64,000 bases of DNA from JAVDCA01 sp035293985. Lineage in GTDB: Bacteria > Pseudomonadota > Alphaproteobacteria > Rhizobiales > Xanthobacteraceae. Below are positions 17,614-26,118 of this stretch, in pieces. How positions within the stretch are numbered: position 1 is the stretch's first letter; each line of letters starts with the position of its first letter. Both the position numbers and the translations under genes were made by a program. The notes below the pieces were generated by a model, which saw only the letters and a program-made list of their open reading frames with translations, was not told where the DNA came from and made no database searches. The stretch spans positions 124,001 through 188,000 of the forward strand of contig DATGLS010000025.1 in NCBI GenBank assembly GCA_035293985.1. Reading direction: 5' to 3'.

Positions 17614-18504
17614 CTACCCCGCGCCGGCGCGCATGTGCTCGACCAGCTGCCGCGCGTACGGCGGCAGCGCGTCGAAATCGTGCACGCAGATCTTGAGGTC
17701 GCGCAGCGCCCACGCATCGGTGAGCTCGACCGCCTTGATGGCCACGCTCTTCGCCGCCCAGCGCGCGGTGGTCTCGGGGACGATGCCGACCCCGACATTG
17801 CTTTCGACCAGGCGGCACACTGCATCGAAGCTGCGCAGCTGCACGCGCAGCCGTAGCGGACGGCCGATGCGGGCCGCCTTGTCGGCGAGGAAGCGCTGCA
17901 GCGCGCTCGCCCGGTCGAGGCCGATGAAGTCGTGCTCGAGCACCTCGGCAAAGGCGATGCGGCTGCGCCGCGCCAGCGCGTGCTCGCGCGCCACCACCAG
18001 CACGAAGCGATCCCTGCGGAACGGAAAGGTGACGAGGTCGCCCGGGTCGACGGTGCCGGCGACGATGCCGATGTCACCGACGCCTTCGGCAATCAGCCCG
18101 ACGATCTCGTCGGACAGGCGCTCCTCGAGATCGATGCTGACGTTGGGATGGGCGGCGAGGAACGAGCTCAGCGTCTCGGGCAGGAATTCGGTGATCGCGT
18201 TGGTGTTCGACAGCACCTTCACCTGGCCCGCGAGCCCGCCCGCATAGGCGCTGAGATCCTCGCGCAGCCGCTCGGCCTGGCGCAGGATCGCGCGCGCGTG
18301 CTGCAGCAGGGTGCGTCCGGCCGGCGTCGGCGCCACGCCCTGGCGTCGTCGCACCAAAAGCGGTGCGCCGAGCGCTTCCTCCATGTTGCGAATGCGCGTC
18401 GAGGCGGCGGCGAGCGCAAGGTGCGCGCGCTCCGCGCCGTGCGTGATGCTGCCGGCTTCGACGACATGGCGAAACAAGCTGAGGTCGGCGAGATCGAATC
18501 GCAT
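17614..18504 (-). CDS. LysR-family regulator, divergent from sdhC
   Basis: 296 residues: N-terminal winged helix (residues 1-60, DLADLSLFRHVVEAGSITHGAER) and the periplasmic-binding-like effector domain (about 90-290). It is transcribed away from the sdh operon, with 234 bp between the two starts. Two related perfect palindromes of LysR-box geometry lie in that gap (18517-18537 and 18583-18601), the first only 12 bp from this gene's start, suggesting autorepression and control of the divergent promoter. Its other neighbour is the convergent mch-like gene. The effector is unknown. Confidence 0.88.
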   Translation of the reverse strand: MRFDLADLSLFRHVVEAGSITHGAERAHLALAAASTRIRNMEEALGAPLLVRRRQGVAPTPAGRTLLQHARAILRQAERLREDLSAYAGGLAGQVKVLSNTNAITEFLPETLSSFLAAHPNVSIDLEERLSDEIVGLIAEGVGDIGIVAGTVDPGDLVTFPFRRDRFVLVVAREHALARRSRIAFAEVLEHDFIGLDRASALQRFLADKAARIGRPLRLRVQLRSFDAVCRLVESNVGVGIVPETTARWAAKSVAIKAVELTDAWALRDLKICVHDFDALPPYARQLVEHMRAGAG

Positions 18505-18516
18505 GGCCGATATCCA

Positions 18517-18537
18517 TCCTTCGCATGTGGCGAAGGA
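18517..18537. promoter_or_regulatory. LysR-type operator candidate 1
   Basis: A perfect 8-bp palindrome TCCTTCGC-ATGTG-GCGAAGGA. Its inner core TTCGC-n5-GCGAA contains the T-N11-A arrangement of LysR boxes. It lies 12 bp upstream of the LysR start codon, inside the LysR-sdhC gap. A second copy of the same core lies about 65 bp away, towards sdhC. Confidence 0.6.
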
Positions 18538-18582
18538 AAGCTATTCATTTTACCGATTGCGTCCAGGAAGAGCGAGAACAAT

Positions 18583-18601
18583 ATTTCGCGATAGGCGAAA
18601 T
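18583..18601. promoter_or_regulatory. LysR-type operator candidate 2
   Basis: A perfect 7-bp palindrome ATTTCGC-GATAG-GCGAAAT sharing the TTCGC-n5-GCGAA core with the site at 18517. The centre-to-centre distance is 65 bp, about six helical turns, so the two sites lie on one face of the helix. This suits binding of a LysR tetramer that controls sdhC and its own gene. Confidence 0.6.
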
Positions 18602-18738
18602 GACAGCGTCTGTCGCGATTCGCGCAAATGCCCTCTGGCATACCAGCGTTATGCCAGTCTTATGCATTGTCGCGCGCAACGACATTCGCTAGGAACGCGC
18701 AATCGCGGCGCGTCGCGCGATGTTGTCGGAGCATATGC

Positions 18739-19143
18739 ATGGCCGAGACCCACGCCCCCATCCAGCGGCCGTTGTCGCCGCACCTCGGAATCTACCGCCT
18801 GACATTGTCGATGGTGATGTCCGGCCTGCATCGCATCACCGGACTGGCGCTCGTGGCCGGCATGGTCCTGATCACCTGGTGGCTGCTCGCCGCCGCCGCG
18901 GGCCAGAATGCCTACGGCACCTTCGAGGGCTTCGCGACCAGCTGGATCGGCCGCGTCATCCTGTTCGGCTTTTCCTGGGCGCTGCTGCATCATCTGCTCG
19001 GCGGTCTGCGTTACCTCATCTGGGATCTCGGCTACGGGCTCGAGGCGGCGGAACGCGAGTGGCTGGTGCGGGCGAACATCATCGGCTCGATCGTCGCCAC
19101 CATCCTGCTGTGGCTGCTCCTGGTGATGTTCGGAATGCGATGA
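18739..19143 (+). CDS. sdhC: Succinate dehydrogenase cytochrome b556 subunit
   Basis: A membrane anchor of complex II that binds haem b and quinone with SdhD. 134 residues with three transmembrane helices; RPLSPHLGIYRLTLSMVMSGLHRITG is the family signature and HHLLGGLRYLIWDLG holds the haem-ligand histidine region. ATG at 18739 with GGAG upstream is chosen; the longer open frame starts in the regulator gap. It is first of four genes sdhC-sdhD-sdhA-sdhB, with 12-, 4- and 9-nt gaps. Confidence 0.95.
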   Translation: MAETHAPIQRPLSPHLGIYRLTLSMVMSGLHRITGLALVAGMVLITWWLLAAAAGQNAYGTFEGFATSWIGRVILFGFSWALLHHLLGGLRYLIWDLGYGLEAAEREWLVRANIIGSIVATILLWLLLVMFGMR

Positions 19144-19155
19144 GGAGCACCTGAC

Positions 19156-19536
19156 ATGAGCATGCGCACGCCCCTCGGCCGCGTCCTCGGCCTCGGCTCG
19201 GCAAAATCCGGCACCGAGGATTTCTGGGTGCAGCGCGTGACCGCGATCGCCAACGTTCCGCTCACGCTCGCCGGTCTCTTCCTGGTGATCTCGCTCACCG
19301 GCCACAGCTATCCAGGGATCAAGCAGATTCTCGGCTCGCCGCTCGTCGCCGTGCTGATGATTCTGTTCATCATCGCCAACGTGTGGCACATGAAGATCGG
19401 CGTGCAGGTGGTCATCGAGGACTACGTCCACGATCACCTCCAGAAGCTGACGCTGGTGATCCTCAACAATTTCTTCGCCTGGGCGGTGGGGCTCGCCTGC
19501 ATGTTCGCGATCCTCAAGATCTCGTTCGGAGTTTGA
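19156..19536 (+). CDS. sdhD: Succinate dehydrogenase hydrophobic membrane anchor
   Basis: 126 residues with three transmembrane helices. GTEDFWVQRVTAIANVPLT is the alphaproteobacterial SdhD opening, and NVWHMKIGVQVVIEDYVHDH covers the second helix and the haem/quinone loop. It starts 12 nt after the sdhC stop and ends 4 nt before sdhA. It anchors SdhAB to the inner membrane and helps form the ubiquinone site. Confidence 0.93.
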   Translation: MSMRTPLGRVLGLGSAKSGTEDFWVQRVTAIANVPLTLAGLFLVISLTGHSYPGIKQILGSPLVAVLMILFIIANVWHMKIGVQVVIEDYVHDHLQKLTLVILNNFFAWAVGLACMFAILKISFGV

Positions 19537-19540
19537 GACG

Positions 19541-21373
19541 ATGGCCACGAACGGTTCTGCCGCCAGCGCCCCCAAGGTGAACGGGCGCGCCTATCCGATC
19601 GAGGATCATACCTACGACGTGGTGGTGGTCGGCGCCGGCGGTTCCGGCCTGCGCGCGGTGGTCGGCTGCAGCGAGGCGGGCCTGCGCACCGCCTGCATCT
19701 CCAAGGTCTTTCCGACCCGCTCGCACACGGTCGCGGCCCAGGGCGGCATCGCGGCCTCGCTCGGCAACATGGGCGAGGACGATTGGCGCTGGCACATGTA
19801 CGACACCGTCAAGGGCTCCGACTGGCTCGGTGACCAGGACGCGATCGAATATCTGTGCCGCAACGCGCCCGCCGCCGTCTACGAGCTCGACCACTGGGGC
19901 CTGCCGTTCTCGCGCACCGAGGAGGGCACGATCTATCAGCGCCCGTTCGGCGGCATGACCACCCACTACGGCAAGGGGACCGCGCAGCGCACCTGCGCGG
20001 CGGCCGATCGCACCGGCCACGCGATGCTGCACACGCTCTACGGCGCCGCGCTCAAGCACAATGCCGAGTTCTTCATCGAGTACTTCGTGCTCGATTTGAT
20101 CATGGACGACGAGGGCGCATGTCGCGGCGTGGTCGCGCTCAAGCTCGACGATGGGACCATTCATCGCTTCCGCGCCCGGATGACGATGCTCGCCACCGGC
20201 GGCTATGGGCGCGCCTACTTCTCCTGCACGTCCGCGCACATCTGCACCGGGGACGGCAACGCCATGGTGCTGCGTGCGGGCCTGCCGCTGCAGGACATGG
20301 AGTTCGTCCAGTTCCATCCGACCGGCATCTACGGCGCCGGCTGCCTGATCACCGAAGGTTCGCGCGGGGAGGGCGGCTACCTCACCAACGCCAACGGCGA
20401 GCGCTTCATGGAGCGCTACGCGCCCTCCGCCAAGGACCTCGCCTCGCGCGACGTCGTCTCGCGGGCGATGACGATCGAGATTCGCGAGGGTCGCGGGGTC
20501 GGGCCGAAGAAGGACCACATCTTCCTGCACCTCGACCATCTCGATCCGAAGATCCTGCACGAGCGGTTGCCGGGCATCTCCGAGTCGGCGCGCATCTTCG
20601 CCGGCGTCGACGTGACGCGCGAGCCGATCCCGGTGCTGCCGACCGTGCACTACAACATGGGGGGAATCCCCTGCAATTATCACGGCGAGGTGCTGACCAA
20701 GAAGAACGGCAACGACGATACCGTGGTGCCCGGCCTGATGGCGCTCGGCGAGGCGGCCTGCGTGTCGGTGCACGGCGCGAACCGGCTCGGCTCGAACTCG
20801 CTCATCGACCTCGTGGTGTTCGGTCGCGCCGCCGGCCTGCGCTGCGCCGAGCTGATCACGCCGAACGAGGAGCAGCCGCCGCTGCCGAAAGATTCGGCCG
20901 ACCGGCCGCTTGCCCGGCTCGACCGGGCGCGCAATGCGTCGGGCGGCACCCCGACCGCGGCGCTGCGCGACAAGATGCAGAACGTGATGCAGAGCAATTG
21001 CGCGGTGTTCCGCACCGGCGAGGTCCTGAGCGAGGGCTCGAAGCTCATCCACGACGTGATGGCCGGCTCGGCCGACGTGAAAGTGTCGGACCGCTCGCTC
21101 ATCTGGAACAGCGACCTGATCGAGACGCTCGAATACGAGAACCTGATCGCCCAGGCGGTCGTGACGATGGATTCGGCCCTCAACCGCCGGGAAAGCCGCG
21201 GCGCCCATGCCCGCGAGGATTTCCCGGATCGCGACGACAAGAACTGGATGAAGCACACGCTGAGCTGGCTCGACGAGGCGACGCGGAAGGTCAGCATCGA
21301 CTACCGGTCGGTGCACACCTACACGATGACCAACGACGTGCAGTACATCGAGCCGAAGGCGCGGGTCTACTAG
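19541..21373 (+). CDS. sdhA: Succinate dehydrogenase flavoprotein subunit
   Basis: 610 residues, normal length. The FAD-binding N terminus has VVVGAGGSGLRAVVG; SHTVAAQGGIAASLGN includes the histidine for covalent FAD attachment; FVQFHPTGIYGAG and the substrate/active-site segment LPTVHYNMGGIP are present; the C terminus ends NDVQYIEPKARVY. It oxidises succinate to fumarate and passes electrons to the SdhB clusters. A 785-codon open frame on the other strand (19514-21871) is a shadow caused by high GC. Confidence 0.98.
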   Translation: MATNGSAASAPKVNGRAYPIEDHTYDVVVVGAGGSGLRAVVGCSEAGLRTACISKVFPTRSHTVAAQGGIAASLGNMGEDDWRWHMYDTVKGSDWLGDQDAIEYLCRNAPAAVYELDHWGLPFSRTEEGTIYQRPFGGMTTHYGKGTAQRTCAAADRTGHAMLHTLYGAALKHNAEFFIEYFVLDLIMDDEGACRGVVALKLDDGTIHRFRARMTMLATGGYGRAYFSCTSAHICTGDGNAMVLRAGLPLQDMEFVQFHPTGIYGAGCLITEGSRGEGGYLTNANGERFMERYAPSAKDLASRDVVSRAMTIEIREGRGVGPKKDHIFLHLDHLDPKILHERLPGISESARIFAGVDVTREPIPVLPTVHYNMGGIPCNYHGEVLTKKNGNDDTVVPGLMALGEAACVSVHGANRLGSNSLIDLVVFGRAAGLRCAELITPNEEQPPLPKDSADRPLARLDRARNASGGTPTAALRDKMQNVMQSNCAVFRTGEVLSEGSKLIHDVMAGSADVKVSDRSLIWNSDLIETLEYENLIAQAVVTMDSALNRRESRGAHAREDFPDRDDKNWMKHTLSWLDEATRKVSIDYRSVHTYTMTNDVQYIEPKARVY

Positions 21374-21382
21374 GAACACACC

Positions 21383-22177
21383 ATGGTCGAATTCACGCTG
21401 CCGAAGAACTCCCGCGTCACCGAGGGCAAGGCCTGGCCGGCGCTGCCGAAGAAGTCGGCCGACAAGCCGAAGGGCACGCGCGAGTACCGCGTCTATCGAT
21501 GGAATCCGGACGACGGCAACAACCCGCGCATCGACAGCTACACGGTCGATCTCGACGATTGCGGCCCGATGGTGCTCGACGCGCTGATCTGGATCAAGAA
21601 CAAGATCGATCCGACGCTGACGTTCCGCCGCTCCTGCCGCGAGGGCGTGTGCGGCTCCTGCGCCATGAACATCGACGGCACCAACACGCTCGCCTGCACC
21701 AAGCACATGGACGACGTGAAGGGCGAGGTGAAGATCTATCCGCTCCCGCACATGCCGGTGGTGAAGGACCTCGTGCCCGACCTCACCAACTTCTATGCCC
21801 AGCACGCCTCGATCAAACCGTGGCTGCAGACCGAATCCGTTCCGCCCGAGAGGGAATGGAAGCAGAGCCACGAGGACCGGCAGAAGCTCGACGGGCTGTA
21901 CGAATGCATCCTGTGCGCCTGTTGCTCGACCTCGTGCCCGAGCTACTGGTGGAACCCGGAGCGCTATCTAGGCCCCGCCGTGCTGCTGCAGGCGCACCGC
22001 TGGATCAAGGATTCGCGCGACGAAGCGACCGGCGAGCGGCTCGATTATCTCGAGGATCCGTTCCGGCTCTACCGCTGCCATCAGATCATGAACTGCTCGA
22101 AGGCCTGCCCGAAGGGCCTCAACCCGGCCAAGGCGATCGGTGAGATCCGCGAGCTGATGGTGCAGCGGCAAGTATAG
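21383..22177 (+). CDS. sdhB: Succinate dehydrogenase iron-sulfur subunit
   Basis: 264 residues. The [2Fe-2S] cysteines lie in SCREGVCGSCAMN plus NTLAC; the [4Fe-4S]/[3Fe-4S] cysteines lie in CILCACCSTSCPSYWW and CHQIMNCSKACPKGLNP. It conducts electrons from FAD to the quinone site. It is last of the sdh operon. Beyond its stop comes the GC-rich palindrome region at 22196-22312, where the transcript probably ends, although no clear T-run terminator is present. Confidence 0.98.
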   Translation: MVEFTLPKNSRVTEGKAWPALPKKSADKPKGTREYRVYRWNPDDGNNPRIDSYTVDLDDCGPMVLDALIWIKNKIDPTLTFRRSCREGVCGSCAMNIDGTNTLACTKHMDDVKGEVKIYPLPHMPVVKDLVPDLTNFYAQHASIKPWLQTESVPPEREWKQSHEDRQKLDGLYECILCACCSTSCPSYWWNPERYLGPAVLLQAHRWIKDSRDEATGERLDYLEDPFRLYRCHQIMNCSKACPKGLNPAKAIGEIRELMVQRQV

Positions 22178-22195
22178 GGGCGGCTTGCTCGTGCC

Positions 22196-22312
22196 CCTCG
22201 CTCCCTCCCCCGCCTGCGGGGGAGGGCGGGAGGGGGAAGCGGCGGGCACCGAGCAAGCGGCTTCCCCCTCTCCGGCTCACCCGCAAACGGGGGGAGGGCG
22301 CGCAGGTGCCGA
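22196..22312. repeat. GC-rich intergenic palindromes after sdhB
   Basis: Contains CCTCCCCCGC-ct-GCGGGGGAGG (about 22204-22225) and a longer-range pair GCTTGCTCGGTGCC-like, formed by sequences at 22181-22195 and 22246-22261. It belongs to the same class as other CCCTCCCC palindromes in this window. It separates sdhB from the VOC gene; no gene lies inside. Confidence 0.55.
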
Positions 22313-22330
22313 GACGCAGGAGTTTGCGAC

Positions 22331-22705
22331 ATGCTCGATCATCTCGGCTTCGGCGTCTCCGACTATGCACGCTCCAAGACCTTCTACGAAAAGGCGCTCG
22401 CGCCGCTCGGCATCGGCGTCGTCATGGAGGTGACGCCGGCGCAAGGCGCTGAGCATGACGCGGTCGGCTTCGGCAAGGACGGCAAGCCGTTCTTCTGGTT
22501 CGGGCGCGGCGACGCGGCGCGCGTGCACGTCGCCTTCGCGACGCAGTCCCGCGCCGAAGTCGATGCGTTCTACCGGGCCGCCATCGCGGCCGGCGGCAAG
22601 GACAACGGCGCGCCGGGCCTGCGCCCGCACTATCATGCGAACTACTACGGCGCCTTCGTGCTCGATCCCGACGGCAACAACATCGAGGCCGTTTGCCACC
22701 GCTGA
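22331..22705 (+). CDS. VOC (glyoxalase/bleomycin-resistance) family protein
   Basis: 124 residues with the paired beta-alpha-beta-beta-beta modules of the VOC superfamily. MLDHLGFGVSDYARSKTFYEKAL gives the first metal ligand histidine (H4), the second module has ARVHVAFATQSRAEVDAFYRAA, and GAFVLDPDGNNIEAVCH carries the C-terminal glutamate ligand. Members are lyases, dioxygenases or antibiotic-binding proteins; function here is open. It follows the sdhB repeat on the same strand and ends 12 bp before a convergent receptor gene. Confidence 0.85.
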   Translation: MLDHLGFGVSDYARSKTFYEKALAPLGIGVVMEVTPAQGAEHDAVGFGKDGKPFFWFGRGDAARVHVAFATQSRAEVDAFYRAAIAAGGKDNGAPGLRPHYHANYYGAFVLDPDGNNIEAVCHR

Positions 22706-22717
22706 CCGCGGCGGCGC

Positions 22718-23965
22718 CTACTTCTGCGCCTCGCTCATCGGATAGATCAGCGACCCGTTCTTGTACTTGTCCGGCGACAGGATCACCTCGGTCTTCGGGT
22801 CCTTGAACTGGGCGATGCCGCCGTTCGCCGTCACGTGCTGGAACTGGGTGAACAGGATGCGCGACTCCCTCCACTCACCGTCGGCGCCGTAGCCGAGGGG
22901 GCCGACCACCGTGTCGACGGTGTGGGCGTGCAGGTATTGCGCGAGCCTGTCGTCGTCGAGGCTGCGCGTCGCCTCGACCGCGGCCGCGACGAGCTGGCCG
23001 ACCGCATAGGCGAAGGGCACGAACCCGTACCCGAGCGGGTCGGTGCCGAGCGCCGGCGCCTTGGCCTGGTACTTCGCCAGCAGCTCGGCGCTGCCGGGGA
23101 AGTTCATCGCCGGCACGAAGCTTTCGTTGAGCACGATGCCATTGATCAGCGGCCCGAGCTGCATCTTGATCGGCGTCACATAGAGCCCGACGAGGCTGCC
23201 GCCGAACATCTTCGGCACGAGGCTGATCTCGTGCGCGGCGCGGATGATGCCCACCGTATCGGGCGGATAGGCGGCGGCGAACACGACGTCCGGACGGGCC
23301 GCCTGCACGCCGCGCATCACCGAGATGAAATCGGTGTTATTGGGGGGATATTTCGCGTCATGCACGATCTCGAGGCCGTTCGCCTTGGCGTTGGCGCGCG
23401 CGCCGTCGGCCGACGTCTTGGCGAATTCCGCGTCGGCCGCGATGATCGCGACCGTCTGCGGCTTCGGGTTCTGCGCCATCGCGAGCGCGAAGAACCCGCG
23501 CGAATAGGCGGCCGGACCCTCCGGGCCGAGCGGGACGGTGGAGAAATAGCGCGGATAATTGAACTGGCGGTTCACGCCGAGCCCGAGGATGCTGATTGTC
23601 ATCTTCTTGTGGGCGATGATCACCGGCATCGCGGGGGCGACCATGTTGGTCGCATAGGGCCCGATCACGAGGTCGACCTTGTCGACGTCGAGAAGCTTCG
23701 TATAGAGCGCCGGCACATTCGCAGGATTGCTCTGGTCGTCGTAGTAGACGAGCTGCACCGGCCGGCCGAGCAGCCCGCCCTTGGCGTTGACGTCGTCGCG
23801 CCAGATCTCGAATGCCGCCAGAACCTGCTTGCCGTTCGGTGCGACGCCGCCCGTGAGCGCCATGGAGAAGCCGATCTTGATCGGCTCCGCCGCACGTGCG
23901 GGCAGGGCGGCGAGGAGGAGCACGGCGAGCGCCACGCAGGCGCGCGCGATCGGGTTGCGGAACAT
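22718..23965 (-). CDS. HAAT-type ABC receptor (orphan)
   Basis: A 415-residue periplasmic binding protein of the Leu/Ile/Val type. It has signal peptide residues 1-26 (LLAALPARA), EPIKIGFSMALTGGVAPNGKQVLAAFEIW at the mature N terminus and VQLVYYDDQSNPANVPALY. The start at 23965 has GGGAGGACGCC upstream. No permease or ATPase gene is adjacent, unlike the operon at 4.2-8.9 kb, so it either uses distant transporter parts or acts in sensing. It lies beside the VOC and reductase genes, which suggests an aromatic or other catabolic substrate (inference). Confidence 0.87.
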   Translation of the reverse strand: MFRNPIARACVALAVLLLAALPARAAEPIKIGFSMALTGGVAPNGKQVLAAFEIWRDDVNAKGGLLGRPVQLVYYDDQSNPANVPALYTKLLDVDKVDLVIGPYATNMVAPAMPVIIAHKKMTISILGLGVNRQFNYPRYFSTVPLGPEGPAAYSRGFFALAMAQNPKPQTVAIIAADAEFAKTSADGARANAKANGLEIVHDAKYPPNNTDFISVMRGVQAARPDVVFAAAYPPDTVGIIRAAHEISLVPKMFGGSLVGLYVTPIKMQLGPLINGIVLNESFVPAMNFPGSAELLAKYQAKAPALGTDPLGYGFVPFAYAVGQLVAAAVEATRSLDDDRLAQYLHAHTVDTVVGPLGYGADGEWRESRILFTQFQHVTANGGIAQFKDPKTEVILSPDKYKNGSLIYPMSEAQK

Positions 23966-24051
23966 GGCGTCCTCCCTCGACGGCATCGCTGCACGGCCGA
24001 TGCCTCTGTCTCACTTATGCGACGTCGAGCGCTAGGGTGAGCAGACGACGC

Positions 24052-24107
24052 CGCGAAGCGGCGTGCCCATGTGGGGCTGGCGGTGGGCACGCTTCGCTTC
24101 GCCCACA
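24052..24107. repeat. GTGGGCA-type intergenic palindrome
   Basis: CGAAGCG-gCGTGCCCA and TGGGCACGC-TTCG form an inverted repeat around a GC-rich loop. Related GTGGGC/GCCCAC elements lie at 37445-37485, 38346-38430 and 51881-51978. It sits between the receptor gene start and the 3' end of the VOC gene. Confidence 0.6.
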
Positions 24108-24133
24108 CTCCGGATTCGGTGCGCGCCGCGATC

Positions 24134-24571
24134 CTATTGCCTGTAATCCCCTCGCGCGAAGGCGTCGTCGTAGTGCTTCTGCGTCAGGTTGGTGATTTCC
24201 CACCACACCTTGTTCATGTCCTGGAGGCAAAACGAGCGGAGGCCGTTTCTCTCCTCGACGCTTTTCACCTGGCGGATGCCGTACTCATCCTTGTGCGCCG
24301 TCGCGGCCGCATGCGCGGCATCGACGTCGCCGGCGCTCGCGACCGCGAGCTTGAAGCGGTTCTGCGGTCCCTGCTCCTTCTGCTCGCCGTCGACGTGCAC
24401 GCATACCACGGTCCACGGGCCGCCCTTGGAGAGGTACTGCGCCTCCGGCAGCGGCCGCACCACATCGATGCCGAGGAACTCGGTGAGGAAGCGCCGCGTC
24501 GCCGGCGTGTCGCTGCATTCGAGCGTGCCGTGCGAGAGCAGATCGGGATTGACGATCGAGGCGATGGTCAT
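24134..24571 (-). CDS. VOC family protein, possible extradiol-dioxygenase-like
   Basis: 145 residues. SHGTLECSDTPATRRFLTEFLGID gives the first module with a ligand-type histidine (H14), RFKLAVASAGDVDAAHAAATAHKDEY the second, and MNKVWWEITNLT the glutamate position. A GGGAGGAAAGCA Shine-Dalgarno precedes ATG at 24571. It is last in a three-gene minus-strand set (reductase, VOC, VOC) with 15- and 24-nt gaps. Ring-cleavage chemistry is possible from context but unproven. Confidence 0.8.
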   Translation of the reverse strand: MTIASIVNPDLLSHGTLECSDTPATRRFLTEFLGIDVVRPLPEAQYLSKGGPWTVVCVHVDGEQKEQGPQNRFKLAVASAGDVDAAHAAATAHKDEYGIRQVKSVEERNGLRSFCLQDMNKVWWEITNLTQKHYDDAFARGDYRQ

Positions 24572-24586
24572 TGCTTTCCTCCCGGC

Positions 24587-25108
24587 TCACGGCGCCTGCG
24601 GGTCGACCTGGTCGCCCTTCTGGCGCAGCGACGTGTAGAGCAGCTCCGGCGTGCGGTACTCGATCTCCCACCAGTTCGAGTCGCCATCGACGAAGTAGAA
24701 CGCGTAGGAGCCGTGGCGGAAGCGCGGCTTCTGCACGCGGCCGAGCCCGAACTCCTTCTGTCGAGCGCTGATCTTCTCGAATGCCTCGTCGACGGCCGCC
24801 TGGCTCGACACGAACACGCCCCAGTGGTTGAGCATCTCCTGCGGCACGGCGATCTCGGCGACCTCGCGCGCCTCCAGCACCCAATAGGGCTGGCCGGCGA
24901 GCTTCTCGCCCGGCTTGTGGCCGCGTTCGCGGATCAGCAGCACGCCCTTTTCGGGCTCGACGCATTCGAGCCCGAGCAGCGCCTCGCACATGCGCCGGGC
25001 GCGCTTGATGTCGCGGGTGACGAACGTGCCGGAAATCAACGTCGTCGGCTTGATGTGCGGGCTCGCGCCGGCGGCCTGCTCGGCTTGCGTCATCGCGGGG
25101 GCATTCAT
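24587..25108 (-). CDS. VOC family protein, divergent metal site
   Basis: 173 residues. A flexible first 20 residues is followed by TLISGTFVTRDIKRARRMCEALLGLECVEPEKG. The first-module ligand position is Thr/Phe rather than His, while LNHWGVFVS and NWWEIEYRT supply His and Glu in the second, so metal binding may differ from the family norm. AAGGAGGAGCCC precedes ATG at 25108. It lies between the PDR/VanB reductase and the other VOC gene and is probably co-transcribed. Confidence 0.8.
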   Translation of the reverse strand: MNAPAMTQAEQAAGASPHIKPTTLISGTFVTRDIKRARRMCEALLGLECVEPEKGVLLIRERGHKPGEKLAGQPYWVLEAREVAEIAVPQEMLNHWGVFVSSQAAVDEAFEKISARQKEFGLGRVQKPRFRHGSYAFYFVDGDSNWWEIEYRTPELLYTSLRQKGDQVDPQAP

Positions 25109-25132
25109 GGGCTCCTCCTTGCGTTTCTATCG

Positions 25133-26083
25133 TTACAAATCCAGCACCAGCGTCTCGCCCGGCAAGGCGCGCGACACGCAGACCTGGATGTTTCGTTCCC
25201 GTTCCTCGTCGGTCAAGACCTCGTCGCGATGGTCGGCGCGTCCGCGGACCAAGCCGACCCGGCAAGTGCCGCAGACGCCTTCCTTGCACAGGGTCTTGAC
25301 CTTGATACCGGCGCTCGCGAGCGTCTCGAGGATGCTCTTGTCGGCCGCCACGGTGAGCGTCTTGCCCGCGCGCTTGAGAACGATCTCGAACGACCGGTCG
25401 GACGAGCGCGGCGCGATGTCGGCCTCGGAGCCGCGAAAGAGCTCGTAGTGCACGCTGCCCTTGGGCCAGTTCGGCGTCGCTTCGCGCACGGCGCGGATCA
25501 GGCCGGGCGGCCCGCAGACGTAGACATGCGCCGCCGCCGGCCGCTCCTTGAGCAGCGCCGCGACGTCGAGGCCGCGCGCGATGTCGCCGCCGTCGAAATG
25601 GGCGATGAGCCGCGGCCCGAGCGCCGCCTCGATCTCATCGATGAAGGCCGCCTCGGCGCGGCTCTTTGCGCAGTAGTGCAGCGTGAAGTCGAGCCCGCCC
25701 GCGGCCAGCCGCCGGCTCATGGCGAGCAGCGGCGTGATGCCGATGCCGCCGGCGATCAGGATGTGGCGCTCGCCCGCCTCGTTGAGAGCGAAATTGTTGA
25801 TGGGCTCGGACGACGACAGGATATCGCCGGCGCGGAGCTGATCATGCACATAGGTCGAGCCGCCGCGGCTGTCGGTTTCGCGCAGCACCGCGATCACGTA
25901 GCGGTGCGTCTCGGTCGGGTCGTTGAGCAGCGAATACGAGCGCTCCTCGCCATTGCCCAGCGTCACGTCGATATGGGCGCCGGCCGTGAAGGCCGGCAGC
26001 GCGCCGCCGTCGGCGGCGGCGAGCTCGATCGACTTGATGCGCCGCGTGACGTCGGCGATGCGGGCGACCCTGAGCTGTAGCAA
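25133..26083 (-). CDS. PDR/VanB-type oxygenase reductase
   Basis: The electron-supplying reductase of a Rieske-type oxygenase. 316 residues: flavin-binding barrel with RSYSLLND (49-55), NAD(P) domain with AGGIGITPLLAM (111-122) and YVCGPPGL, then a C-terminal plant-type [2Fe-2S] domain with cysteines 266, 271, 274 and 302 (CKEGVCGTC...C). The frame opens at a TTG at 26113, but TTG at 26083 has AGGGAG six bases upstream and gives the usual family N terminus (LQLRVARIADVTRRI). No Rieske oxygenase subunit is in this window, so its partner is elsewhere. Confidence 0.87.
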   Translation of the reverse strand: MLQLRVARIADVTRRIKSIELAAADGGALPAFTAGAHIDVTLGNGEERSYSLLNDPTETHRYVIAVLRETDSRGGSTYVHDQLRAGDILSSSEPINNFALNEAGERHILIAGGIGITPLLAMSRRLAAGGLDFTLHYCAKSRAEAAFIDEIEAALGPRLIAHFDGGDIARGLDVAALLKERPAAAHVYVCGPPGLIRAVREATPNWPKGSVHYELFRGSEADIAPRSSDRSFEIVLKRAGKTLTVAADKSILETLASAGIKVKTLCKEGVCGTCRVGLVRGRADHRDEVLTDEERERNIQVCVSRALPGETLVLDL

Positions 26084-26118
26084 CGCGTTCTCCCTGGGCT
26101 CCGGCTTGTCCAATTCAG

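Noticed and set aside
19514..21871. 785-codon open frame antisense to sdhA/sdhB
   Set aside because: Its translation is Arg/His/Val/Ala-rich with no domain pattern, while the opposite strand encodes the complete SdhA and most of SdhB; high-GC shadow frame.
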